Below, piece by piece: positions 24,928-35,845 of a DNA stretch of 64,000 nucleotides; the first letter of the stretch is position 1; each line of letters begins with the position of its first letter. The translations under genes and the position numbers were made by a program. Location of the stretch: positions 62,001-126,000 of the forward strand of contig JARGSG010000119.1 of assembly GCA_030374805.1 (NCBI GenBank). The letters are read 5' to 3'. The notes under the pieces are model-generated. The model had not been told where the DNA came from, did not search any database, and saw only the letters and a program-made list of their open reading frames with translations. The DNA comes from Gracilaria gracilis. Its lineage: Eukaryota > Rhodophyta > Florideophyceae > Gracilariales > Gracilariaceae.

Positions 24928-25301
24928 CAATCGACCCGAGTAGAGGACCACACCGCGAAGGTACAGTGCCACCAACCTTGTTGGACACAACTCGGTCTAA
25001 CCGGAGCATCGACGCAGTGCCACACACGGTGATGTCGCCGGAGAGCCCTCCGAAGTTGGATGTCGTAATCACACGGCAAGGCCGGGAAGTCTTCCGACAG
25101 GAGTTCGTAGTCGACCACATCGTGGAACACTCATACCACCCGTTGGGGTACATACAGAATCTCGTACGTTGGTACGGCTATGGGCCCGAGGCTGACTCGG
25201 ATGAGCCAATCGAACATCTCCCACGATCGAAAGTGGTGCAGTACCATCGACGTACTCTCACGGATCTCCCGGCGACAATTGTCAATGCCCAAGTGGGATA
25301 A
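24825..25301 (+). CDS. chromodomain-containing 3' reading frame of Gypsy element 1
   Basis: Lies in a third frame relative to pol and overlaps its tail by about 100 bp. Contains EFVVDHIVEHSYHP, LVRWYGYGPEADSDEPIEHL and a C-terminal helix: the order of a chromodomain (aromatic-cage strand, (V/L)xWxGY, EP turn, helix), with the usual Trp of the WEP motif replaced. Chromodomains fused to Gypsy integrases recognise methylated histone H3 and guide integration. It was probably once joined to integrase by frameshift or was shifted by an indel. TAA is followed by TGA 16 codons later. Confidence 0.65.
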   Translation: MLPRKLAVRPPGTPAGEGTLPEQGNGNTDTARRVTIDPSRGPHREGTVPPTLLDTTRSNRSIDAVPHTVMSPESPPKLDVVITRQGREVFRQEFVVDHIVEHSYHPLGYIQNLVRWYGYGPEADSDEPIEHLPRSKVVQYHRRTLTDLPATIVNAQVG

Positions 25302-26570
25302 CACGCCCCAAAGGGGAAGAAGCTAGCTCACCTAGAAGGAAGTGGATGAAGATGAAGTGGAGATTTGTTTTTGGTGGTCGGAGTTCGACTGGTGTCGTCT
25401 TCGGTCGCCTACGTTCGTTTTTTTCGGATTAATTATCCTAAGGGGTTCTCTCCCAGCTCGCTGGTTCACTGTGCTGATCACGACCGCGTGCACATGGGTT
25501 TCTCCTTCACAAGGGTGCGCTGTTTCCGTGAGCATCACGTGATTTACCGGTAGGAATACCGTTTGTCTTGTACACGCCTCGGGCGGAAATGTTGAGTTGC
25601 CGATGTTCAACCATGTTCGAAATCGCCTACCGCGAAATGCTTTGCTGTTTACACGCTCTTGCGGTCTTCACAGTATCCGCATAATGCGTTGGTATCGATA
25701 CCCAGTCGTTTCTGGTAATGGTTCTCGATTCCCGATCTCGGGTATCTTTCTGCTACAGTATTTTCGGGAGGCCTTCTGCGCAAATCCCGTTACTCGGTGT
25801 TTGTTATTCCGTTTCCTTAGTGGGCCCGCACCAGTCTATTCTGGACGTCGATAACTTCTTTGGTGAAGACAGAACTCAATTATCTCGAAGAACTTCGGAG
25901 TTATTGCACCATTTCAGTTCGGGATTCTATTTTTAGACCGCATTTCGGTGAACTGAAATGGATCGCGCTTTCCCACTCAATGGTGTTCAATCTTAACAGT
26001 CTTGGTGCTAAATGAAAGCTCTGGGTCTCAGGAGTCTGATACTGTATCAGGTTTCTTCGACACTGTATCAGGTTTCTTCACAGCTGTGCTGGTTCGAACG
26101 TTATCCGACTTTGAAGTATCAGTACTGTAACACACCCCGATTTTCTGCTGCAGAGTGGAGGGAACCGCTTCAAGCGTGATGAAATCGATCTCAAAACGAG
26201 CTGCGCACCTTCTCAGGGCTATATACCGCTGATCCGCGTGACTTCAATGCTTCTTCTACTTGGCTGTGGGTCGCAACACCTCATATCGAGGGATACTCAA
26301 AGAAATTTGAGAACCACCTTCGTGGAGCGACTCAGACTCGATTCAGTTATCCCACACCGTGGTTCATGGACCTGAAAACAGGGAGCGCACCGCGACAGCG
26401 AGAAGCAGACTGTTGTGAACAGGAATGGCAGTCGCTGGAGCGAGGGTGGCACTGTCGAGTGGTAGTGACTTGATCTTCGCGAGGCGAGATGGAAACCGAA
26501 GACTTCGGGGATGCGCTTTTATGCCCATGGTTGGGGGTTCGACCCGCCATCGCGACGGCGTGGCTCACTC
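25302..26570 (+). other. 3' untranslated segment of Gypsy element 1
   Basis: About 1.27 kb without a convincing gene, between the chromodomain frame and the polypurine tract. Contains a short direct repeat (CACTGTATCAGGTTTCTTC twice near 26040-26080) and, near 26536, GGTTCGACCC, which resembles a tRNA B-box. Confidence 0.6.
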
Positions 26571-26583
26571 TTAAGGAGGGGGA
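26571..26583 (+). other. polypurine tract of Gypsy element 1
   Basis: TTAAGGAGGGGGA immediately precedes the right LTR (two bases apart) and would prime plus-strand DNA synthesis. Near-identical tracts occur inside the element at 21031-21048 and 24190-24207. Confidence 0.9.
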
Positions 26584-26585
26584 TA

Positions 26586-27439
26586 TGAAGAACAACACTC
26601 TTTGGAGGCGATTCGAGGTACTTAGTTAATTTCCGCATCATGCGTCAGTAGATGTATATGAGCTACACCGCTATTAGCGTGTCGCCTCGCTGAGGTAATT
26701 TCCACACATGTACACGTGGATTGCACGGCTCGAGGCGCCGCTTAGCGGGTGTGATCAGCACACGTGTAGCACGGATATGCCGGAGGCAGTGCATCCAGCA
26801 TTGCTGTATTTATTTAGATATTTTATAAATTATTCTGCCCGGCGCACCGACTATCAGTGGTGCGCCGAGCTCAGTACTTAGAGGGTTGAGCATCGCTCCC
26901 CCAAGTAAATTGCCCCTTGCCAAGCAAGGGCTTTCTGGCTCTAACTATCACGCCTTCGCGGATTGTTCACCTCCAAGCGGAGTGACGACCGTGTTGTTCA
27001 CGTATAGTTACCCACCCTTGTGGCGCTCAGAGTATAACCATTATTTGTGTGTCTCGTTCGGACCTATTGTCGTGTACTCGCCCCTGTATTGGGTTTGCTT
27101 TTTTCTCTCTCTCTTTTCCCCACTCTGGTGGTACGCTTTCTCCCCTTTTGGGGTTTGCCTTTTTCCCCTATTCTCAGTGGCCCGTTTCCGACACCTTGTC
27201 GTTGCCGTGCTACTCTCTTTCGAAGACTCATCTCGGGACCGTGTGAACACGTGGATCTCTACCGACTACTAACCAGCATCAACGCTTTGACGCTTGTCGT
27301 GACGGTTTGACCTCGGATTTACACCCGGCTTAGCTGTGTCATTCCCGGAGTGCTCCGTTCGCTGTGCTACCCTATCGAGGAAAAGATTCCGAACGTCTTC
27401 GTGAGCTTGCGCTTTTCCCGCCAAAGGCGTTGCTCCGCA
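26586..27439 (+). repeat. 3' LTR of Gypsy element 1
   Basis: 854 bp from TGAAGA to CCGCA, matching the left LTR base for base apart from about 20 substitutions and no length change. Followed by GGATT, the right target-site duplication. Confidence 0.95.
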
Positions 27440-27874
27440 GGATTCAAACGAATATATCAGTAAAAAAAAACAAAACCGTATTTTGTCGGACAACAATCTA
27501 CCTTACACCGGATATTTCTGGACTACCGAGTCGAATAACTCCATTTTCGCGCGCCCCTTCATCGATGAACCTCCCCGTTGGCTTGTGGCCTAATGGTCGG
27601 GTGCGGTAGGCGAGAACGGGGGTTGGGCGGGCGCCCCCGCCCTTCGCCCAGGTTGAAGCCCAAAATTGCTTCAATTGACTTATTTTTTAACGAACCATTT
27701 TGCTCTCCATTTAATAAATACTTGTATCAAAAATGATTTGCAAGAGCTATGCGCATGGCCGTCGAGTAGGATCCTAGATCTTTCAATTGTATCCCAAGTT
27801 CTAAGGGTGTCTTAACCGATGCTGCCGCGCTTGAATCCAACGCGACTACATAAGCACCGTCTCTTCTTCTCACC
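27440..27874. other. gene-free flank of Gypsy element 1
   Basis: Continues the interrupted AT-rich locus. Near 27585-27660 a TGGCCTAATGG (A-box-like) and GGTTGAAGCCC (B-box-like) occur about 65 bases apart around a GC-rich stretch, a possible but unproven tRNA-derived relic. Confidence 0.35.
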
Positions 27875-28168
27875 TCATTTGCTTTTCTTCGAGTTGCGAC
27901 TTTCTGTCACCAGGCATTTTGTCACCTTGTCCACGTCCATCGCCGAAAGTTCATGTGCTCCACGTAACACCCGCACGATCTGCATCGCACTCCTTTGCAG
28001 CGTCTCGTCTGATAGCCTGTTGGCTCTTAGTATTTGCGCAACAGCGTTTTCTTTTTGACCCACCGCTTCGTAAATCCGTTGCGACACTCGTTCGGACAGA
28101 CATGACTCGTGTTCATGAAACGTCAGCGCGGTAAAAGGCACGTTGTGAATGGATAGCTCTCCGGCCAT
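27875..28168 (-). CDS. small hypothetical protein, 97 residues
   Basis: Not recognised. Starts at ATG 28168. It looks helical and amphipathic (ERVSQRIYEAVGQKENAVAQIL, DETLQRSAMQIVRVLRGAHEL) with a basic end. No neighbour suggests a role; it may be a fragment of a larger gene. Confidence 0.3.
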   Translation of the reverse strand: MAGELSIHNVPFTALTFHEHESCLSERVSQRIYEAVGQKENAVAQILRANRLSDETLQRSAMQIVRVLRGAHELSAMDVDKVTKCLVTESRNSKKSK

Positions 28169-28949
28169 TGCTACTCTCTTGCGAACGAGGATGTGACGAA
28201 GAGTTGCAATTGAATACGGGGGTGCCTAATAATGATTGGATGTGTGGTGAACGAATAGTATGCTCGGGTGCTGGCTTTTTGCGTTGCGTAACGTGCTTTG
28301 GTTGCCGGGTTAGATTTAGAGAGCCTGGCTTGCGATCGGTAGTTCCAGGGAAAGGATGCTCAGCATCGTGGCTCCTGATGATACCCCAACGGCGACTAGA
28401 GGCGTTGAGGGTGGCAGTCCTTGTTCTGCTACCCACTGTCTAAAGGCCACCTTCACCCGTTTCACTTTGTCATTCGTGTGCTCCAACACCCTGTCACACG
28501 GTTTTGAGATGTGAGCGCTAGAAGAGCGAAGCGTCTCTTGAGTAGAAGCGATTCGATAATCCTGTGCTCTGGGAGTTCAAACCAGTCCTCTGCGGATTGT
28601 GAGCATCCATGCGCGGATTGCTTGGGCGGTATATGGGTTGTTATATGCCATGTCCACCTCTGCCACACGCGCTTGTTGAAAATCTGTTCGTTGTGATCTA
28701 GACGACGAAGATGTTAAATCTGGCGTGACTTCATCCTATGTAGAGGATGAGCGAAACGGGAGTACCTGTTTGAACCACGTGACCACACGCTGCAGTATAT
28801 TGGGCTTCTCCGTGTATGATGATCGAACTGACGTGCTGAACGCTCTCAAGGCATGGTCCCGATGAAGGTGCGGGGCGCTTGTGGCTGTCGAGGATGAGTT
28901 GCTTGTTTTCACGTCTGACAACGCTCGGGTGGTGTTTGTTCGATGAGAC
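28168..28949. other. gene-free interval
   Basis: Only short overlapping frames on both strands, none with recognisable features. Sequence just left of the kinase relic probably includes its decayed N-lobe. Confidence 0.35.
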
Positions 28950-29320
28950 CGGTATGCTATGAAGATTATGGACAAGTCCCACATCAAGGACATGACCCAT
29001 CCAAACAATTTCAACCTGCACGGCGTGCCTCCGACAATCTCTAGTTGTCACCGGTTGACGCTGTCGCCGAGCGCGGCCGGCTGCCGGAGACACTGGCTCG
29101 ATCCTACTGGTTGATGCCGTGCCTCTCCTTCATCACGGCCCAAAAACGCCACCTCCGAGCTGCTGCACACCATCAGGGGCTCCCCGCATTACATTGTGCC
29201 CGAGATTATCACTTCCGCCGAGAAGGGCTATAATGACGCAAAGGTCGACGTTTTCGCGGGCATCATCTTGTTTGGCATGCTGGCTGGCTTTTTGTCCTCT
29301 GATGAGCCCGCTACTCGCCC
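28950..29320 (+). pseudogene. Ser/Thr protein kinase relic (SNF1/CAMK-like)
   Basis: Two separated kinase pieces on the plus strand: RYAMKIMDKSHIKDM (ATP-anchoring Lys, subdomain II) followed by a HPN motif near 28950-29025, and GSPHYIVPEIITS...GYNDAKVDV...GIILFGMLAG near 29165-29300 (activation-segment end, APE-like VPE, subdomain IX). The catalytic loop and DFG between them are missing or scrambled, and the frames differ. Dead remnant; the exact kinase family is uncertain. Confidence 0.6.
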
Positions 29321-30281
29321 TAGCGCGCCATTGTGCATAACCCTGTCAAGCGTGGGTAGATTCAGAGGGATTTTCTTCGTGGCCGGCAGTAGGTCAATTA
29401 CCATAACAAACCCAGCCCCTTCTCGGACACTCTGTCCGATCAGAAGCCGTATGGAGAGTATCGAATGAGACCCTTGACGCAACCTGAGCGCTGTTCCAGT
29501 CCAGAGGGCAGTGGCACTCCCATGCTGTCCCCGCACAGAAAAATGGATAGAACACCAACCGAAACAAGGTGTTCGACCACGGCAGCAACATCATGGCCCC
29601 ACACACAGAGGGATATGCATTCACCCTCACTACCGGAAAAATGGAATGCGAAGAGGGAAGTAACATGAGAAGTTACTATGAAGGTACACGACTGTTGATA
29701 TGAAGCGGCATGTAAACCTGCAGCATCTCTTCAAAATGAATCGAAAGCTCAATAGTTCTTTCTCCTTTTGTCTCATTTCATTGAGCTGTTGTTAACCGAT
29801 ATGTCATCTCTCCAGGATGAATGACGCAATCTCGGTAGTTTCTTGTGAATAACGATGATACCGTCATTCATCCTGGGGACCATAAGCAATACAACCCGTA
29901 CTCGGATGTGCAACAACTTTGCATTGCACTTCGCTCTTTCACCTAATCTGTGATAACTTCATTCCGTTTTTGCATCCGGAGCTCATGATGAAGACTACAG
30001 TTATTCTCTGCCGACACTCTCTTCGCACCCAATATGTGCCAGGAACACATGACGAAGACTACAGTTATTTTATAGCAACAAGTAGAGCAATTTTAATGCT
30101 GTACTATCGAACGTAAACACAACATATCTTCTATTAGTTCGCTCTTGAGCTTAGACCTCTCAGCAGTTACGATCCTATTCACAGCGCTGAAGTCTCATTC
30201 ACTGCTTAGAGACGAAACAGGCGTAGCATAGATACGCAGTGAAACCTTCGCTAAATCTGGGTACACTGTTTCTTGACTGAC
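29321..30281. other. gene-free interval
   Basis: No supported coding region. Contains a short imperfect direct repeat, CATGA(T/C)GAAGACTACAGTTATT, near 29985-30070. Confidence 0.4.
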
Positions 30282-31214
30282 TCAAAACCGAACAAAATTT
30301 ATTCCATGGTCTTCTTCCTTAGCAATGTCGTTAAGCTGCTGCAATGCAGCTGGAGAAAACCTCCTTGCCATGTGTTTTTCGAATGAATCCAGATCGCTGG
30401 CGCTGTGATTAGCAATATAAACCATATCAGATAAGCAAAACCTTTCCGCTTCCAATTTCTTTGGGGCCACGGAACCATTCAAAATACAAGCTTCATTAAT
30501 TTCTTTAGTCGCAACACATTTGCGTAGCAAGCGCTTAATTAGGAGACTTCCCTTGCTTTTGTACGAATTCCTTCTAACAGAATCCTTCATAAATCCCAAC
30601 GATTGCATACTGGGATGCAATGGACTTCCTGCTATCCACAAACTATTTACCTCAATCTTCGAAAAACCCTTTAACACAATATTTGCAAACTGCTGGCTTA
30701 GTATATGGAGAACTTCATATTCTTTACCCCTCGCCATGCCTCCTGCTATCTGTCCCAGTTGTACTTCGGTCTGTTCCATCATTGGTAGTACTAAATGCAT
30801 CTTACACTTCTTGTGCGCTCCTAATTGGGTTTGAACATGAACAGTCGGACGGAAGCAAGCAACAATGGCTTCTAGAGCAGGATACATTACATTGTCTTTG
30901 GGGTTAACCTCTGACGTAAGAGCATTAAATGCTACCGTGGCTGGTACAGAATCCCTCGTTGCGATAATTGACGGGACAAGCTTGCTGGACTTTAACAATC
31001 TCTCCACAACGCTGATTGTCGTCCCAAACCGCGTGTTAATCTCTTGGATAAGTGCATATCCATCTGATAGGGCATGATTCCAATTCCCCTGTTTAAATAT
31101 ACGGACAATGGTCTTAACATTGGCGAGATCTGTAGCGATTAATGAATTTTGGGTCACCTCCATTTCCATCGCATGCTTAATTACCGTGTTCAACTGAAGG
31201 AATATGTACCCCAT
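30282..31214 (-). pseudogene. hAT transposase fragment, middle and C-terminal part
   Basis: Cut-and-paste transposase relic of 310 residues. TDLANVKTIVRIFKQGNW, ALSDGYALIQEINTRFGTT and VVERLLKSSKLVPSII match the hAT (DUF659-type) core after the second catalytic residue, with the RW/RF motif. The N-terminal zinc finger, first catalytic region and C-terminal dimerisation motif are absent, and the first codons run straight out of non-coding sequence near 31214. Lies divergent to the hAT copy that starts at 31634 and is of a different subfamily by sequence. Confidence 0.65.
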
Positions 31215-31633
31215 CCATTTCTCGCTAAATGGTACCCGTCACCGTCAGAATCTCGCCGTTTTCACTTCATTATGTTGAAACGGCTGCCGTGAACTACAGC
31301 TTGAAACGTTCCTCAGCGAGAGCGATATTTACTCCTTCAACTGTAAGGCCCACTATTGCATAGAAGAACTGCACCCCCTTTAGAAACATGTTTGGTGAAG
31401 TAAAACGCCAGTCATTTTACTACATTTATAATTGTGGAACTACTCTTGGCCTTTACGAGATACTGTCAGAAGTTCCCTTCCAGTTTGTAGCTTGGCTTTC
31501 GTCACGGTGAAAGAATTTCAATCCCTATCTAGTCCGACGAGTTCCCTAGTTCAGCACTTTGAAGCACTGATACCTCATTACCTCTACTTGGTAACCGTTT
31601 TACAACTTGTGATTACAAGCCTACATTCTCAAG

Positions 31634-34479
31634 ATGGCCCACGAGGATTCTTTTGAAACCTCTCGCGAGATTCAACCTTTGCCCGCGACCATTTCTCACA
31701 CACCATCCGACAACCAACACAACCGTTCCAGCGAAGCCCATCTTTCAAACCCGCCCGGACTCTCCGCAGCCTCACCGGAGCAAAATCAACATCAGACTAC
31801 TGGTCCCATCTTCGCACCGCGCCCGCCCTCCTGACACTCCTCGCACGCGGCATCCCAAAACACCTCCAGTGATCGACGCCGCGGTGGACGCCGTCATGCA
31901 TCTTGGCGAGCCCACTGGCTCCCAATGCCAGGAGGCCAGGGGGACACATCGTCGTGGCGTTGTTCTCATTGCTCAGGCGTGCTCGACACAAACCACGCCA
32001 CAAAACAGGCCAGTCACAACGTTCGTTGTTTTTCCATGAGCACGCCTGAGCGTGAAAATATTGGTAGAAGATGTAGGGCTTTGTCGGACGATATGGTTCT
32101 GTCGAGGTCACAGTTGGACGAAGATGTCATTCAAAGACAAATTAGTTTTGATTATGAAAAAGGTCGTGATGGAACGAAATACATCAGTAGATCAAGTCTT
32201 GAGGGAGATCATCCGCTCTATAAGAAGCGAAAGGTAGACCTGCCGAGGGTAAACGAATGTTCACGAAAAGAAGGTGATGAATTGGACGAGCTGTTGCTGT
32301 CAGTAATTTTCGAGAAGGGTCTTCCTTTCAGCCTCTTTGCAAAAGGGGAATCCAGAAGCAACGTGTTTGTAGACTGGCTCAGGATGCTTAGACCTGGATA
32401 CGTCGACAAGTATTTGCCAACACCTCAGAAGATATCTTCGGAGCTACTAGATCAGTATTACCTTAAGACAAAGGAAAGAACTTTTGCGGGAATCAGGAGC
32501 AGACTGGCGTCCGGATACGGAACAATCATGTTCGATGGCTGGGAAGATATTTCGTCTTCTACGGTGGTTAATATTCTTTTGCGCACTGAAGGGCAAAGAA
32601 AATCGCAGCAGTTAACTTTTTTCATCGACTCCGTATACACAGGATCGGAGCGTAACACAGCCCAGAAGTACGTGGAGGTAGTTGAACGAGCAGTCGAACC
32701 GTTTGGTGGATTGTCACGCATCTGCGGCGTTGTAAGCGACAACGCACAAGCCTGCGTAAATGCCAGGAAACAGTTAACGCTGAAATACAAAGGCCTGGTT
32801 GGGATTCAGGACCAAGTTCATCTTTCGGACCTTCTGATGGAGGACTTTGGAAAGCTGGGATGGATTAAAGCCCCCCTTGCGCGCATTGCGCACGTAATTG
32901 GGGAAACAAGAAGCCATAAATTGCTTCTGTCTAGAGCCAAGCATCTCATGAACGCATACAATAATGATCTTAAAACCACTGGACGTCTACGTTCTCTCGC
33001 CTCCGGAGACAACGATGATGATTTGAGAGACTTTACGGCAGTCCTGCAAGGCGGCAATGCGTGACGCGGTTTGCGGTTGTGGAAGATATGCTGTCGTCAT
33101 ATATTCGTAGCCACCCAATTCTTCTTCAATTACTAACGCAAGCAGACTACCGCACGGCTCTATACAAAACGCGAAACACACAGGCGGAAACGGAGCGACA
33201 AGACCTTGACGACAACGCTATAAATGATTCTGACCTGCTGGCGGAGGCGAAGGAGATTCGGAAGATACTACGAGTTGTACGCAAATACTTGCGTCTTTGG
33301 GATTCTGAGGACTGCACCATATCTAACGTGCTCCCGAAGACTCCGGAATTGGAGCAGAACCTCAGGGGACTGGATGAGTCATGTTTCCTCACCCACGCAA
33401 GAAAGGAAGAGCTTCTCCATGTCTTTGAAGTCAGAAAAACGGGCCGGGACCCCAGCGGGCGAAAGCGCGTGAAAGTCAAACTGCTAGACAATGTACATTA
33501 CGCGGCCTTTCTTTTGGACCCCCTGTAGTGTCCAGCTGACGCAAGCATGTACATGGAGCCGTTCAAGGAACATCTACGGATGTATTGTCATGGATCTACT
33601 TCGGAGAGCCCAGTTGAGCTTGTCCATACTATCCTGTGGCAATTTACCGCTCAAATCCGCCGCTGGAATGACCAATCTTCGATGAATGAAGAAAACCGAC
33701 GATACTTAGAACAGTACAGAGGAACACCGCTTGTGTGGTGGATGAGTGCCGCTAATCAAACAAATCGCCATTTGGTGGAGTTTGCGTGCAGAACATTGTC
33801 CTGCTCGCCATCATCTTGTGCAGCGGAGAGGAGCTTCAGTGCGCAAGGACGGCTTCATAGCAAGTTTCGCAGTCGAATTGTTGATGATCTTATGAAGAAG
33901 CTCATATTCTCTCACTGGAATGCTCGTCTACTTCGACGAGTATCATCGACTGAAGATTCTATGTTCTGGAGCTTTTTGGTTGACGAAGTGCCGGATCCCC
34001 TCGAACAAGAACTACATCAGGACACATTGTTGGAATCCGTCATTGGTAGCGATGAAGAACAAAGAAAGATTCTGCGGTCTTATAAACCGGACAGCTCTTT
34101 TCAATCTTTACCCCCAGTGAATCCAACTCTTTCTACAACTGGTATGCTGCAAGAAGCGGGCAGTAGTGCACGTAATGATCGTGTTTTAACGGGAGAGCCA
34201 GACTCCCAAGCAGCACCTACTTCCTTTTTGAATGCAGCTTGTCAGTCGGCTATTGCTGTGCTTGTGAACCCGGAAATCACGAGGGCAACAGGGATTCTGC
34301 GCTCCAGTTTGACTACTAGTGTGCATGATAGCCGTCATGCTGGTACACCTAGGTACAGGGAGCGGGAGGTTACTTCAAGTTCAAACGATGGTGTTGGTAA
34401 TTCCCACGATGATGAAGGTATTTCTGAGCGAGACAATTATCAACATACAGGCAGTGGGAATTCTTCGGAAGGTACATAG
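31634..34479 (+). pseudogene. hAT-family transposase, nearly full length, interrupted
   Basis: Start AAGATGGCC at 31634. Order: Pro/Ser-rich N-terminus; BED-like zinc finger (CSHCSGVLDTNH, then HNVRC, about 31950-32035); DUF659/hAT core with FDGWEDISS (first Asp) and VSDNAQACVNARK (second Asp), then VHLSDLLMEDFGKL; C-terminal dimerisation region CSPSSCAAERSFSAQGRLHS and FRSRIVDDL at about 33800. Breaks: TGA at 31832 (or two compensating shifts across 31830-31925), one missing base at about 33060 and TAG at 33526. A Ser/Thr-rich tail follows the domain. Codon-level quality is otherwise good, so decay is recent. Terminal inverted repeats and the expected 8-bp duplication were not found. Confidence 0.8.
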
Positions 34480-34491
34480 AAAGAGTTCGAA

Positions 34492-35185
34492 GGTAGCGGA
34501 TGGTTCGGAATAGAGGGCAAACAATCTACATCGGAGGATTGGCAAGCACGCCAAGCGTGAATGGCGGAAGAAGGAAGCGCGATGTGGCGGAGCAGGGCGG
34601 GGCAGAGCACCGAGGTATGGGTGTTCTATAATTTAAGCAGCTGCTCGTAGAGGAAGGCCAGGCAGGGACGGAAAGCTGAGGTCATGGAGATTCGGCGAAT
34701 CGACTTCAGTTCCAGCGCTCTCGGGCGTAGCGCCAGGAGACATGTTGTGGATTTACCAACCAAACGTCCGAACCATCCAGTGGCAGCCCAACTGCTCTCG
34801 CAGGGAATGCTGAGGGATCAATGACAGGTAAACTTTAGACGAGGTTGGAACTGCACAGCTGCGTTGAAACCCCACATCTTCCGCAGAGGTATGGTATTGT
34901 GCCAATCTTGAATTAGACCGGATATCAGAAGGGCATGGATAAAAACGAGCAATCCAAGTTGATCTTCGAACTTTATTGAGTTCAAAGTGTACAGATATCT
35001 TCGTATATTGCTTTGTACCTCTTACTCTGCCAGATAAATGTCGTGTGAAGTCCTATACATGTCAGTTACATGACCAAGTACGACCGGTAGGTACAATGTT
35101 ATGTACCTACAATCACAGTCGACATATACTGCGTCTCGATAACAAATAGACGCTCGTCACAATAGCTGATGATGTGCCGAGCCAC
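34492..35185. repeat. segmental duplication, copy A
   Basis: About 690 bp aligning in the same orientation with 36523-37177. Starts GGTAGCGGATGGTTCGGAATAGA and ends GATG(A)TG/CGCC..GCCAC, with scattered substitutions and small indels. On the minus strand it contains a decayed copy of the amidase N-terminus (ATPESAGTEV, NLHDLSFPSL, PYLGALPR) with an internal stop. Confidence 0.85.
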
Positions 35186-35227
35186 CTAAATCCCCATAAA
35201 CTACACCCCTCAATGAGATGTAGAATG

Positions 35228-35845
35228 CGGACAGCAGGTGGGAGCGGCGCTGGTCGGGCACGGCGGCTCGGTGCTTTGCGCTTCATGGAGCGCAGACGGC
35301 ACACATGTTTTGTCCGGCTCGAGGCACAGCTCCGTGCGCGTTTGGGACGTGAGCAGCGGACAGATTCTTGGACAGCCGCTTGTTGGTCACATGGCTGAAG
35401 TGTATTGTGTGAGGTGGAACGGAAACGGAAGACTAATTGTGTCCGGATCAACGGACAGGAGCGCGCGAGTGTGGGCTCCGGGTGACAGCGGAGAAAGCAT
35501 TGCACAGGCGCAGTGCGGGCACACAGCTTCGGTGACTTGCGTTACGCCGAACCGAAGCGAGACGCGTGCGTTGAGTGGTTCCGACGACTGCACGATTTGC
35601 ATGTAGGATCTGCGAAGCGGAGCGGCAGTGGGAGAGGCGTTTGTTGGACACACCGCTGCGGTCTTTTGTGTTTCGTGGAGCCCGGACGAGCGGCGGTTTG
35701 TGTCTGGTGGCGTGGACGGGAGCGTGCACGTGTGGGAAGCTGACAGCGGCCGAGCGGGGGGGAGCCGCTCGTTGGGCACACAGACTTCGTGCCTTGCGTA
35801 GCTTGGAGCGCCGATGGAAAACGTGTGGCGTCGGGCGGAACTTCA
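35228..35845 (+). pseudogene. WD40-repeat fragment (about five blades)
   Basis: Five WD40 units with GH...SWSADG...SGS...RVWD signatures: LVGHGGSVLCASWSADGTHV, GHMAEVYCVRWNGNGR, CGHTASVTC, FVGHTAAVFCVSWSPDE, and after a one-base shift in a seven-G run VGHTDFVPCVAWSADGK. Blade three ends ICM then TAG where repeats have RVWD, so Trp (TGG) became TAG and the nearby Arg became Cys, both G-to-A/C-to-T type. Begins and ends abruptly without start or natural stop, abutting the amidase fragment at about 35845. The high similarity between blades resembles NACHT/WD40-type signalling proteins, but no effector domain is present. Confidence 0.75.

Larger units (their letters stand above)
16925..27439 (+). 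mobile_element. complete Ty3/Gypsy chromovirus-type LTR retrotransposon
   Basis: A 10,515-bp element bounded by two 854-bp LTRs (TG...CA) and GGATT target duplications. Internal order: tRNA primer site, gag, protease, reverse transcriptase, RNase H, integrase, chromodomain, long 3' untranslated segment, polypurine tract. I count about 20 differences between the LTRs (about 2.3%), half of them in the first 130 bp, so insertion was fairly recent. Pol nevertheless carries several in-frame stops. Replicates via a reverse-transcribed RNA; the chromodomain would steer integration to particular histone marks. Confidence 0.95.

Noticed and set aside
26500-26560. tRNA gene suggested by GGTTCGACCC
   Set aside because: Only the T-arm-like part is convincing; no matching acceptor or anticodon arms could be folded.
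27585-27660. tRNA-derived SINE suggested by A-box and B-box-like strings
   Set aside because: Weak matches, no tail or flanking duplication seen.
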